Below are positions 40,425 through 49,209 of a stretch of DNA of 64,000 nt, in pieces (position 1 is the stretch's first letter; every line of letters starts with the position of its first letter). A program made the translations under genes and the position numbers. Under the pieces are notes generated by a model. That model was not told the origin of the DNA and did no database searches. It saw only the letters and a program-made list of their open reading frames with translations. The stretch spans positions 1 to 64,000 of the forward strand of contig JBJMVQ010000041.1 of assembly GCA_045810625.1 (NCBI GenBank), written 5' to 3'. This stretch comes from JACQFZ01 sp045810625 (GTDB lineage Bacteria; Pseudomonadota; Gammaproteobacteria; Acidiferrobacterales; Sulfurifustaceae).

Positions 40425-42581
40425 TCAATTCACAGGGGAAAGGCCCGCCTCGGAGAGCGCGGCTAAGAGGGTGGATCGCATCGCTTCGGGCGACGGGTTT
40501 TCTTTGGGAATGATCGCGGTGGCGGCCGCCAGCCGCGAACGTTCGGCTTGGGTGAGCGGCCGTGCCGTGTGGATGATGACGGCAATCTCACGCGTCGCCG
40601 GATCAGCCTTCAATTTCTCCAGCACCACGAAGCCGTCGAGGTCCGGCATGCCGAGATCGAGAATGATCGCTCCCGGCTTCTCTTCGTGCGCGCGGCGCAG
40701 TCCCTCCGCGCCGTTCGGCGCTTCGGAAATCGGAAGCCGAGTGGAGGCGAGCGCGTTTTTGAGCAGGTAGCGCGCGATTTCGTCATCGTCGACGACGAGC
40801 ACGCCCGGCTCGCGTCGCGTGCCGGCGACCTGTTTCAGCTTCCCGAGCAACCACGCGCGATCGACCGGCTTCTGATGAAACGCGTCGGCGCCGAGCGCGA
40901 GCGCCTTCGCTTCGTTTTCGATAACCGTCACGACGAACACCGGTATGTCGCGCGTCGCCGGATTTCGCTTGAGGTCGACCAGAAGGCCCCAGGTGCTTTC
41001 CTCGTGCAGCAAAATGTCGAGAATGACTGCAATGGGCCCGACTTCGCGCACGAGTCGGCTCGCTTCGTCGATCGTGCTCGCGGGAATCACCTGGAAGCCC
41101 GATCCCTTGACGTACTTTTCGTAGACGAACAGCGCCTCGCGGTTGTCCTCCACGACCAGTACCGGCAACCGGGCCGGGTCGAGTTTCGTGGTGAGGTCGG
41201 GAACGTACGCGACCTCCGCCGGTCCGCGATATTCGCGCGCGATCACGGCGTGGAAGATCGATCCCTTGCCGACCTCGCTTTCAACGAAAATATTGCCGCC
41301 GAGCAGAACGGCGAGCTTGCGCGACAGCGGTAATCCGAGCCCGGTGCCGCGCGCGCGGCGCTGCAACGGCGAGTCGATTTGCGAATACTCCTCGAAGATG
41401 CGTTCCTGGTCTTCGGGTGCGATGCCGATCCCGGTATCCGCGACCGTGAAGACCACGCTGTCGTCGGCGCTCAAACGGGCCGATACCCGCACCTCGCCGG
41501 CTTCCGTGTACTTGAGCGCGTTCGAGATGAAATTGCGCAGTATCTGCGCCACCTTACCTTCGTCGGTCTGCAGCGGCGGAACGTGCTCGGCCGGCTCGAA
41601 CACCAGCGTGACGGCGTTGTTGGCGGCGAGCAGTGGTTTCAACATCCCGCGCAGGGCGCCGAAGAGATCGGCGACGCGAAACTCCGTCGGCCGCACGAGC
41701 ACTTTGCCCGCTTCCACTTTGGCCAGGTCGAGCAGGTCGTTCACCAGCTCCGACAGCGTCTCGGCAGAGCGGCGGATGTAGCCAAGTTGCTTCTCCTGCT
41801 CGGGCAGCAGCGGTCCGTCGACGCGGTCGAGCAGCAGACGCGTGAGGCTCAGGATCGAATTCAGCGGCGTGCGGAATTCGTGCGTCATATTGGACAAGAA
41901 CCGCGTCTTGACGTCGTTCGCGCGCGACAGGCTGAACGCCTTCTCGTCGAGCTCGGCGTAGAGCGCGACGACGCCGCGATTGGTGTCTTCGAGCTCGCGA
42001 TTCAATTGCGTGAGCTCGGCTTCGCGCGCACGCAATTCCTGAAGCGTGCGCAGCAATTCGGAATTCTGCTGCTGTAGCTCTTCGAGCGCGGTCAGCGGCG
42101 TCTGGCGCGCAAGCGCGTCGACGACGCGGCGAATTTCGCCGGATGCGATGGGGCGCGGTGTGAGCTTGCTCAGCGTGACCAGCATGCCACGGGGTTCGGC
42201 CGGCTCGATGCGGAAATCGTCCATCAGGCGCTGCGCACCGAGAATGCCCATGCCCATGCCGGTCCGCGACGTGTACTGGCGGCCGAGGATTTGTGCGAGG
42301 TGCGGAATCCCCGCGCCTTCGTCGCGCACCTGAATCGTAAAGAGCGTTCGCTTCTCGGCGGTCCGCTGCAATGTAAATGTTACGCGCCCGCCGCCGGCGT
42401 ACTGGAAGGCGTTGCGTGCGATTTCCGAGACCGCGGTGGCGACGCGCGTCTGGTCTTGCCGATCGAAGCCGAGCAGGGCGGCGAGCTGGCGAGTGCGCTG
42501 GCGCGTCAGGACGACATCGTGCTCGAACTGGATTTCCTGCTGCAGCAGGGGATTGTCGGCGATGGTGTCTTTCATCGGCAT
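40425..42581 (-). CDS. Hybrid histidine kinase with an N-terminal RsbT-like ATPase domain
   Basis: 718 residues from ATG 42581. Residues about 20-140 form an RsbT/RsbW-type ATPase (AVSEIARNAFQYAGGG, RDEGAGIP, TGMGMGILGAQRLMDDF). A coiled coil (165-220) leads to HisKA (His234 in THEFRTPLNSI), a HATPase (NFISNALKYTEAG, GTGLGLPLSRK), and two receivers (Asp in VILDILLHEES and IILDLGMPDLDGF). It thus joins a stressosome-type kinase fold to a two-component relay. ATG 42605 would overlap the upstream gene more. Confidence 0.85.
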   Translation of the reverse strand: MPMKDTIADNPLLQQEIQFEHDVVLTRQRTRQLAALLGFDRQDQTRVATAVSEIARNAFQYAGGGRVTFTLQRTAEKRTLFTIQVRDEGAGIPHLAQILGRQYTSRTGMGMGILGAQRLMDDFRIEPAEPRGMLVTLSKLTPRPIASGEIRRVVDALARQTPLTALEELQQQNSELLRTLQELRAREAELTQLNRELEDTNRGVVALYAELDEKAFSLSRANDVKTRFLSNMTHEFRTPLNSILSLTRLLLDRVDGPLLPEQEKQLGYIRRSAETLSELVNDLLDLAKVEAGKVLVRPTEFRVADLFGALRGMLKPLLAANNAVTLVFEPAEHVPPLQTDEGKVAQILRNFISNALKYTEAGEVRVSARLSADDSVVFTVADTGIGIAPEDQERIFEEYSQIDSPLQRRARGTGLGLPLSRKLAVLLGGNIFVESEVGKGSIFHAVIAREYRGPAEVAYVPDLTTKLDPARLPVLVVEDNREALFVYEKYVKGSGFQVIPASTIDEASRLVREVGPIAVILDILLHEESTWGLLVDLKRNPATRDIPVFVVTVIENEAKALALGADAFHQKPVDRAWLLGKLKQVAGTRREPGVLVVDDDEIARYLLKNALASTRLPISEAPNGAEGLRRAHEEKPGAIILDLGMPDLDGFVVLEKLKADPATREIAVIIHTARPLTQAERSRLAAATAIIPKENPSPEAMRSTLLAALSEAGLSPVN

Positions 42582-42585
42582 GTTC

Positions 42586-43599
42586 TCATTGCACGGCGGG
42601 CGCACGCACCACCAGCACGGTGACGTCGTCGGTACCGCGGCGAAAGTCGCGATAGAGCACGCCCGCGACGATTGCCGGATCGCGCGCCATCAGACCCGGA
42701 TAGCGCGACAGCTGCCAGTGCGTCGCGAGCCCGTCGGAGTGCATGATCAGGCTCGCGCCACTCGACCACGGATAGGAAAACTGTTGAACTCTGCGCACCT
42801 CGATGCCGGCCGTCCCATTTTGCGATATCAGGTGGCGTACGTCGCCGGAAGCGCGCACGATGATGCTTGCGGAAATGTTGCCGACGCCGGCATAGTGCAC
42901 GATGTTTCGCGCCGCATCGATGGCGGCGATCGCGACCGCTGCGCCGCGCGTGCCGCGCAGAACGTGATGAACGAACGTCAGCGTCTGCGACGGGTCCTGC
43001 TGCGGATCGCTATCCGCAAATGCGGCGACAGCGGCGTCGGCAGCGGCGGCGGCGAGTGGGCCGTGCCCCAAGCCGTCGGCGAGCAGGACACGCTCCTGCG
43101 AACCATCCGCCTTAACGCTATAGCCGTCACCGCAATACTCTTCGCCTGGTTTGGGTAGGCACACCACACCGATGTCCGTTCCCTCGGCGTGGCGAGCCGC
43201 TCCATTCCACAAGCGCGCGAGCACGACGGTGCCGACCTCGCGTCCGGAGTAGATCTCGAACCGATGCGCCAGCCGGTTGACCGCACCGAGGCCCGTGCCC
43301 GGCGAGCCGGCGGTCGAGTAGCCGTCGCGCATGCACTCGGCGACGTTGTTCATGCCCGGTCCACGATCGAGCGCGAGCACTTCGATGCCGTCTTGCACGC
43401 GACCGCGAAGCCGGCGAAACACCATCTCGCCGCGAACCGCGTGCTTGACGATATTGCCGGCGAGCTCGGTGACGATTAGCGCGACTTTGCCCGTCTCTGT
43501 CGCGTCGAAACCGAGACCGTGGGCATATCCTTGTGCGAACCGGCGTGCTTCGCCGACGGCGCTCGGGTCTTCTATCGGTATGTCGATCGACCGGGTCAT
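42586..43599 (-). CDS. RsbX-like SpoIIE phosphatase with N-terminal ATPase domain
   Basis: 337 residues. Residues 1-130 are a HATPase_c_2 domain (IVTELAGNIVKHAVRG, LDRGPGMNNV, GSPGTGLGAVNRLAHRF). Residues about 140-335 are a SpoIIE/PP2C phosphatase (GVVCLPKPGEEYCGDGY, ADGLGHG at 174-180, IMHSDGLATHW). B. subtilis RsbX has only the phosphatase part. It should reset the stressosome by removing phosphates from the RsbR/RsbS-like proteins. It starts 3 bp after the rsbT-like stop. Confidence 0.85.
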   Translation of the reverse strand: MTRSIDIPIEDPSAVGEARRFAQGYAHGLGFDATETGKVALIVTELAGNIVKHAVRGEMVFRRLRGRVQDGIEVLALDRGPGMNNVAECMRDGYSTAGSPGTGLGAVNRLAHRFEIYSGREVGTVVLARLWNGAARHAEGTDIGVVCLPKPGEEYCGDGYSVKADGSQERVLLADGLGHGPLAAAAADAAVAAFADSDPQQDPSQTLTFVHHVLRGTRGAAVAIAAIDAARNIVHYAGVGNISASIIVRASGDVRHLISQNGTAGIEVRRVQQFSYPWSSGASLIMHSDGLATHWQLSRYPGLMARDPAIVAGVLYRDFRRGTDDVTVLVVRAPAVQ

Positions 43600-43602
43600 T
43601 TG

Positions 43603-44007
43603 TTACTTCCACCGTACCATCGTCACGCGTGTGCCCGCCCCCGGCTTCGAATCGATCCGAAATTCGTTGCACAGGCGCTTCGCACCGCCGAGCCCGAGTC
43701 CGAGCCCGGTGCCGGTCGTGTAGCCGTCGCGCAATGCAAGCTCGATGTCTTCGATGCCGGGGCCCTCGTCCTCGAACACGAGGCGCAGCCCCGCGCGCGC
43801 GCCGTCCGCGAGCGCTTCCAGCCGCACGGAACCGCCGCCGCCGTAAACGACGGTATTGCGCGCGATTTCGCTCGCGGCGGTGACGAGCTTCGTCTGATCG
43901 ACCAGACTGAAGCGCTGTTCCTCGGCCAAGCGACGCACGGCCTGCCGAACCATGACGACGTCGCGCTCGCTTCGCACCGCGAACGTGTCACTTCGTGTGA
44001 CCGGCAT
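43603..44007 (-). CDS. rsbT: RsbT-like serine/threonine kinase
   Basis: 134 residues. ATP-binding residues: Asn51 in TAASEIARNTVVYGGGG, Asp80 in FEDEGPGIEDIELAL, and the Gly-rich TGLGLGLGGAKRLCNEF. The match to RsbT is strong, including the length. In a stressosome it phosphorylates the STAS domains and is released on stress to act on a partner. Its start lies within the end of the rsbS-like gene (20-bp overlap). Confidence 0.88.
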   Translation of the reverse strand: MPVTRSDTFAVRSERDVVMVRQAVRRLAEEQRFSLVDQTKLVTAASEIARNTVVYGGGGSVRLEALADGARAGLRLVFEDEGPGIEDIELALRDGYTTGTGLGLGLGGAKRLCNEFRIDSKPGAGTRVTMVRWK

Positions 44008-44407
44008 CGTCCGCAGCGTCGGCGACTTCGGATTCCGGGGAAACGTCGCTCAGGCCGAGGGAGCGGTAGAGCAGAGCCATGCCGCGCTCGACATTGAGCG
44101 CGGTCCGGACACCGGTCAACGACAGTCCCAGCTCCACGAGCGTAATCGCGACCGCCGGCTGCATGCCGACGACGACGGTCTGTGCGTCGAGCACGCGCGC
44201 CATCGCGGAAATGTTCGCGAGCATGCGACCGATGAAGGAGTCGACGATTTCGAGAGACGAGATATCGATGAGGACGCCTTTGGCCCCGGTACTGGTGATC
44301 TTGTTCGTCAGGTCGTCCTGCAACGTCATCGCCAGGCGATCATGCATATCGACCTGTATCGTGACTAGCAGGAACGGTCCCATCCGCAAAATGGGAATTC
44401 TTTCCAT
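43988..44407 (-). CDS. rsbS: RsbS-like STAS scaffold protein
   Basis: 139 residues from ATG 44407. One STAS domain: MERIPILRMGPFLLVTIQVD, LIDISSLEIVDSFIGRML with the phospho-site Ser57, and GMQPAVAITLVELGL. These blocks match B. subtilis RsbS closely. About 20 polar acidic residues extend the C-terminus. It forms the core of the stressosome with RsbR-type proteins. An in-frame upstream codon at 44542 overlaps the rsbR-like gene and is rejected. Confidence 0.9.
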   Translation of the reverse strand: MERIPILRMGPFLLVTIQVDMHDRLAMTLQDDLTNKITSTGAKGVLIDISSLEIVDSFIGRMLANISAMARVLDAQTVVVGMQPAVAITLVELGLSLTGVRTALNVERGMALLYRSLGLSDVSPESEVADAADDAGHTK

Positions 44408-44423
44408 ATCGGAAAATTTCTCG

Positions 44424-45335
44424 TTAAGGCTGACGGCGCGCCGGGACGCCGGTGCCATGCCGGGCGAGCGCACGGGTTCCGTTGGTCCGAGGCGCGATGT
44501 CCGTCGGCTTGCGTAAACGTTCGAGCGCGACAGAAAAGGCATCGGCGAGCGTCGCCTTCGTCGTCACGTCGCTCAGATCGACCGCAAGATGCACCATTGT
44601 CTGCGCGATCTGCGGGCGGATGCCGCTGATGATGCAGTCCGCTCCCATGAGGCGAGCGGCGGCGACCGTCTTGAGCAGATGCTGCGCGACCAGCGTGTCG
44701 ACGGCGGGGACGCCGGTGATGTCGATGATGGCGATTTCGGAGCCGGTTTCGACGATTCGTTGGAGCAGGTTTTCCATGACCACTTGCGTGCGCGCACTGT
44801 CGAGCGTTCCGATCATGGGTAGCGCGAGGATGCCGTCCCATAGCGTCACCACCGGCGTCGACAGCTCGAGCATTTCCTCCGTCTGGCGGCGAATGATTTC
44901 CTCGCGACTTTGTTGATACACCTCGGTCGTGAACAGCGCGAGCTTGTCGAGCAACACCGTGAGCGTCCAGAACTCATCGGCCAGCGCTTCCGCGCTTTTC
45001 TGCTGCTCGCGCAAGCGCCGGAATATCGGCTGCTTCAGCGATAGCACGAAGGTCGCGGTTTCGCTCGGCGTGAATCCCTGAAGCCCCCGGCTGCGCGAAA
45101 GCTGCGCCAGCAAGTCCTTGACGCCGCTCCACTCGGACGCGCGAATGTCGGTGACATTGCCATTCGCGGTGGCTTCCCGCAACGCCGCGAGAAAACGCCC
45201 CGACTGCTCGCGCAGTTCGGGCTCTTTGATCAAGTCGCGGCGCATCGTCTCCGCGCTGAGCTGCGCCTTCATCCACTCATCGAGCAACCCGCGCTCCTGT
45301 GTTTCGAGCGTCGTGGTAATTGCGCTATTCGGCAT
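44424..45335 (-). CDS. rsbR: RsbR-like stressosome sensor (RsbRD-type N-terminus plus STAS)
   Basis: 303 residues. Residues 10-150 are all-helical and resemble the RsbRD_N sensor domain (LLDEWMKAQL, GFTPSETATFVLSLKQPIF); no haem or PAS motif is seen. The STAS domain (155-285) has both phosphorylation sites: Thr214 in VPAVDTLVAQ and Thr246 in RPQIAQTMVHL. It is the first gene of the six-gene operon, with GAGGG at the ribosome site. It would detect a physical or chemical signal and release the RsbT-like kinase. Confidence 0.87.
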   Translation of the reverse strand: MPNSAITTTLETQERGLLDEWMKAQLSAETMRRDLIKEPELREQSGRFLAALREATANGNVTDIRASEWSGVKDLLAQLSRSRGLQGFTPSETATFVLSLKQPIFRRLREQQKSAEALADEFWTLTVLLDKLALFTTEVYQQSREEIIRRQTEEMLELSTPVVTLWDGILALPMIGTLDSARTQVVMENLLQRIVETGSEIAIIDITGVPAVDTLVAQHLLKTVAAARLMGADCIISGIRPQIAQTMVHLAVDLSDVTTKATLADAFSVALERLRKPTDIAPRTNGTRALARHGTGVPARRQP

Positions 45336-45782
45336 AATGATCCCTCATGGGTCGGAAAGAGCGCGCCCACAGCACGCAAAGCGCGACCGTCGCGCTTTGC
45401 GTGAACGTTCGCTGCAACGGCATGAATTAACGGAAGCGGTGCTTACGGCTGACGATCTTTGTCGTTTGGCAGCCGAAAGGCTGTTAGAGATGGATCAATG
45501 GTAAAGTGTTGCTTCAAAGCGTGCTAGTGTCGCATTGAGCGACAACGTTTATTTTTTTATTTGTTCGTCGCGAAAACCCATGCTGTGCCCGATGGTGAAT
45601 GACCGGACGTATGCGAGTTAAAAACGAATCGCTGCGCTGTCGGCGGCACGCGAAAACTTGAGTGACAACGTCGGACGATTCGCATGCATCGCCTGTCACG
45701 GCGTTGTCATAAGAATGAGACACTATCGCGCGCGCGTGACAAGTCGTGTGCGGTCTGAGAATTTGTTACAAACTTCCGAAAC
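45336..45782. other. Divergent regulatory spacer between the stressosome and Pat genes
   Basis: 447 bp without a credible gene. It holds a 14-bp-stem hairpin (45373-45403), a dyad TGTCGC-N5-GCGACA at 45528-45544 next to an A/T-rich tract (45545-45565), and must carry promoters for both the stressosome operon and the acetyltransferase gene. I could not pick a convincing -35/-10 pair. Confidence 0.5.
45373..45403. promoter_or_regulatory. Near-perfect hairpin 38 bp upstream of the rsbR-like gene
   Basis: CACGCAAAGCGCGA at 45373-45386, loop CCG, and its exact complement at 45390-45403. It would lie in the untranslated leader of the stressosome mRNA, or act as an operator of two-fold symmetry. 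There is no T-run downstream on the minus strand. Confidence 0.6.
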
Positions 45783-48464
45783 ATGGGTCCGCATTTTTTA
45801 GAGCTGTTGTTTTCGCCTCGCGCCGTCGCCGTATTCGGCGCTTCGGAGCGCGCGGATTCGGTCGCCGGCCGCGTACTGCGCAATCTGATCGAAGGCGAAT
45901 TCACCGGCGCGATTTATCCGATCAACCCGAAGTACTCGACGGTGTTCGGGCGGCGCTGTCACGCGTCGATCGAGGACATCGACGCGCCCATCGATCTCGC
46001 CGCCATCGCAACGCGCGCGGCGACGGTGCCGGAGATACTCCACGCCTGCGGCCGGCGCGGCGTACGGGCGGCGATCGTCTACTCGGCCGGCTTTGCCGAG
46101 GCGAAGGAGCAGGGCCAGGCGCTCGAGCGGGCGTTGCTCGCCGAGGCGCAACGCTTCCGCATGCGTCTGCTCGGTCCGAACTGTCTGGGCCTGCTGCGCC
46201 CGGGCGCGAAGTTCAACGCGACCTTCAGCAAGAGCACCGCGCGGTCCGGCTCGCTCGGCCTCATTTCGCAATCCGGCGCGCTCTGCACCGCGATTCTCGA
46301 CTGGGCCGAAGTGCGCGGGGTTGGATTCTCCGGCGTCGTATCGCTCGGGGAGGCCTCGGACGTCGACTTCGGCGACGTGCTCGATTACTTCGCGCTCGAT
46401 GAAGCGACGCGCGGTATCCTTCTTTATGTCGAGGGCATTCGCGACGCGCGCCGGTTCATGAGTGGGCTGCGCGTTGCCGCGCGCTTCAAGCCGGTCGTCG
46501 TCGTCAAGGCCGGTCGGCACGCGGAGGGCTCGCGCGCCGCGCTGTCGCACACCGGCGCGATGGTCGGGAGCGACGACGTCTTCGACGCGGCGTTGATGCG
46601 CGCGGGCGCGGTACGCGCGATGACGATCGGCCAGCTCTTCGCCGCGGCGCAGCTGCTCGCCGCCGAGCACCGCGTCGGCGGCAATCGGCTCGCCATCGTC
46701 ACCAACGCCGGCGGCCCGGGTGTGCTCGCGACCGACCGCGCGGTCGATCTCGGCGTCAAGGTCGCGCCGCTCGCGCCCGAAACGATTGCGGCGCTGGATC
46801 GCGTGCTGCCCGAGCATTGGTCGCGCGGAAACCCGGTCGACATTCTCGGCGACGCGCCGCCCGCGCACTTCGCCGCGGCGGTGGAGGCGTGCCTCGGCGA
46901 TCCGAACACGGACGGTGTGCTCGTCATGCTCACGCCGCAGGCGATGACGGATCCGTTCGAATCGGCCCGAGCCGTGATCGAGCAACGCCGCCGCAGTCGC
47001 AAGCTGGTGCTGGCGTCGTGGATGGGCGGCACGCAAGTGTTGCCCGCGCGCGCGCTTTTTACCGAGCATCGAATTCCGGAGTTCGCGAGTCCCGAGGGCG
47101 CGGTCGAGGCATTCGCGTATCTCGCCAACTACCAGCACAACCAGGAACTGCTGCGCCAGGTACCGGGCCCGCTTGGGCCGCAGAGCCGCGCTGACATCGA
47201 CGGCGCGCGCACGATCATCGAAGCCGCGCTCGCGCAGGGCCGCACCGTATTGACCGGCGTGGAAGCGTACGGCGTGCTGAGCGCGTTTCGGATCCCGCAC
47301 GTTGCGGTGATGAAAGCGGCGTCGGCGGCGGAAGCGGTGGCGGCGGCCGAAACTCTCGGCTATCCCGTCGCGCTCAAGATCGATTCACCCGACGTGCCGC
47401 ACAAGTCCGACGTCAACGGCGTGCGCCTGAACGTCGCGACGCCGCAATCGGTGTCGGTCGTTTATCGCGAGCTGGTCGAATCGGTTCAACGCCAGCGGCC
47501 GCAGGCGCGCATCGCCGGCGTTACCGTCGAGCGCATGTACCGCCGCCGCGACGGACGCGAGCTCCACATCGGCGTCGCGCGCGACAGCGTGTTCGGGCCG
47601 GTCGTGAGCTTCGGCCTCGGCGGCACCGCGATCGAAGTGCTGCGCGATCACGCGATCGCGCTGCCGCCGTTGAATAGCTTGATCGCGCAGAATCAGATTC
47701 ACCGCACGCGTGCGGCGCAATTGCTCGGTGGTTTCCGCGGCCTGCCGCCGGCGCGGATCGATGCCGTCGAGCAGGTGCTGCTCTCGGTATCGGAGCTGGT
47801 TTGCGAGCTGCCGCAGGTGCAGGAGCTCGACATCAATCCGCTGATGGCCGATGCCGAAGGCGTCACCGCCCTCGACGCGCGGATCACGCTCGCGCCGGTC
47901 GTGCCGCAGGCGAAGCGCTACGCGCACGTCGCGATCCATCCGTACCCGAGCCATCTCGTCTCGCACGTGCGGCTCAAGGACGGTACCGACATTCTGCTGC
48001 GGCCGATTCGGCCGGAAGACGCGGAGATCGAAATCGCCTTCGTGGACAACCTCTCGCCCGAGTCGAAGTACCTGCGCTTCATGCAGTCGCTGCAGCAGCT
48101 GACCCCGGAGATGTTGGTCCGTTTCACGCAGATCGACTACGACCGCGAGCTTGCGCTCGTCGCCATCGTCGAGCAGGACGGGCGGGAAGTGGAGATCGCG
48201 GTAACGCGCTACAGTATGAATCCCGACGGCGAGAGCTGCGAATTCGCGCTCGTCGTCGCCGACGCGTGGCAGCGTAAAGGCGTCGGCTCGCGTCTACTGC
48301 GCGTATTGATCGACGCGGCTCGCGCCCGCGGTTTCCGCGTGATGGAAGGGCAGGTGCTTTCACAGAACACCGCGATGCTGGCGCTCGTGCGCCGGCTCGG
48401 ATTCACGGTCAATAAGACCCCCGGCTTCGCCACGACCTGCGACGTGACGCTTAATCTTCAATAA
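45783..48464 (+). CDS. Pat-type protein: NDP-forming acyl-CoA synthetase-like domains fused to GNAT acetyltransferase
   Basis: 893 residues. The N-terminal CoA-binding domain (AVAVFGASERADSVAGRVLR), a succinyl-CoA ligase-like region (SQSGALCTAILDWA, SHTGAMVGSDDVFDAA), an ATP-grasp region (GYPVALKIDSPDVPHKSDVN, near residue 525), and a GNAT domain (about 730-885: LRPIRPEDAEIEIAFV, KGVGSRLLRVLIDAARARG). This matches Salmonella/E. coli Pat (YfiQ), which acetylates lysines, notably on acetyl-CoA synthetase. Whether the synthetase part is active here was not decided. It is divergent from the stressosome operon. Confidence 0.88.
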   Translation: MGPHFLELLFSPRAVAVFGASERADSVAGRVLRNLIEGEFTGAIYPINPKYSTVFGRRCHASIEDIDAPIDLAAIATRAATVPEILHACGRRGVRAAIVYSAGFAEAKEQGQALERALLAEAQRFRMRLLGPNCLGLLRPGAKFNATFSKSTARSGSLGLISQSGALCTAILDWAEVRGVGFSGVVSLGEASDVDFGDVLDYFALDEATRGILLYVEGIRDARRFMSGLRVAARFKPVVVVKAGRHAEGSRAALSHTGAMVGSDDVFDAALMRAGAVRAMTIGQLFAAAQLLAAEHRVGGNRLAIVTNAGGPGVLATDRAVDLGVKVAPLAPETIAALDRVLPEHWSRGNPVDILGDAPPAHFAAAVEACLGDPNTDGVLVMLTPQAMTDPFESARAVIEQRRRSRKLVLASWMGGTQVLPARALFTEHRIPEFASPEGAVEAFAYLANYQHNQELLRQVPGPLGPQSRADIDGARTIIEAALAQGRTVLTGVEAYGVLSAFRIPHVAVMKAASAAEAVAAAETLGYPVALKIDSPDVPHKSDVNGVRLNVATPQSVSVVYRELVESVQRQRPQARIAGVTVERMYRRRDGRELHIGVARDSVFGPVVSFGLGGTAIEVLRDHAIALPPLNSLIAQNQIHRTRAAQLLGGFRGLPPARIDAVEQVLLSVSELVCELPQVQELDINPLMADAEGVTALDARITLAPVVPQAKRYAHVAIHPYPSHLVSHVRLKDGTDILLRPIRPEDAEIEIAFVDNLSPESKYLRFMQSLQQLTPEMLVRFTQIDYDRELALVAIVEQDGREVEIAVTRYSMNPDGESCEFALVVADAWQRKGVGSRLLRVLIDAARARGFRVMEGQVLSQNTAMLALVRRLGFTVNKTPGFATTCDVTLNLQ

Positions 48465-48725
48465 CAATAAGTCATCCGTCGTCCGCAATCCGTGCGCGGC
48501 GCGACAATCCCGCAATCTCTCAAAGGATTAAGCCCGGCCCGTTCGTACGCTGTCGCGGCGCTCCTCGAGATGCGTTGGCGTACCCGTCACGCCGGTGACG
48601 GTTGCGGACGCGCGCCCCCCGTTTGGAGTAGATTATTCCGCCTGGGCGGGCGCTCCGGCGTTGTTCCAACGACTCCAACTCACCCGCGATCTCGGACGCT
48701 TCAAAACACAGGAGGACCCACGGCG

Positions 48726-49208
48726 ATGACCATCCGACTTTCCCTCAACGTCAACGGCAAAGCCGTCGCCGCCGACGTCGACCCGCGCATGCTGCTCGTT
48801 CAATTCATCCGCGAGCACCTTGCTCTGACCGGCACGCACATCGGCTGCGACACCGCGCAATGCGGCGCGTGCACCGTGCTCGTCAACGGCAATGCGGTGA
48901 AGTCGTGCTCGGCGCTCGCGGTCCAGTTCGAAGGCGCGGAGATCACGACGATCGAAGGCATCAGCGGCGCCAACGGCGATCTGCATCCGATGCAGGCGGC
49001 ATTCAAGGAGTGTCACGGTCTGCAATGCGGCTTCTGCACGCCGGGGATGGTGATGGCGGCGATCGATCTCGTGAAGCGAAACGGCAACGGCACGCTGACC
49101 GAGGAAGCGATTCGCGAAGGTCTCGACGGCAATTTGTGCCGCTGCACCGGGTATCACAACATCGTCCGCGCGGTGCAGGTCGGCGCCGCGAACATGAAGG
49201 GGGTGTGA
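48726..49208 (+). CDS. coxS: CO dehydrogenase-like small subunit, [2Fe-2S] protein
   Basis: 160 residues from ATG 48726, with AGGAGG at 48711-48716. A plant-type ferredoxin cluster has Cys in GCDTAQCGACTVLVNG and KSC; the second cluster domain has CGFCTPGM and CRCTGYHNIV. It moves electrons from the molybdenum site to FAD. It is the first gene in an S-L-M set, the order typical of form II enzymes. Confidence 0.92.
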   Translation: MTIRLSLNVNGKAVAADVDPRMLLVQFIREHLALTGTHIGCDTAQCGACTVLVNGNAVKSCSALAVQFEGAEITTIEGISGANGDLHPMQAAFKECHGLQCGFCTPGMVMAAIDLVKRNGNGTLTEEAIREGLDGNLCRCTGYHNIVRAVQVGAANMKGV

Positions 49209-49209
49209 C

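Noticed and set aside
45798..47300. 500-codon minus-strand frame opposite the Pat-type gene
   Set aside because: Arg/His/Asp-rich shadow of a well-supported gene with multiple domains.
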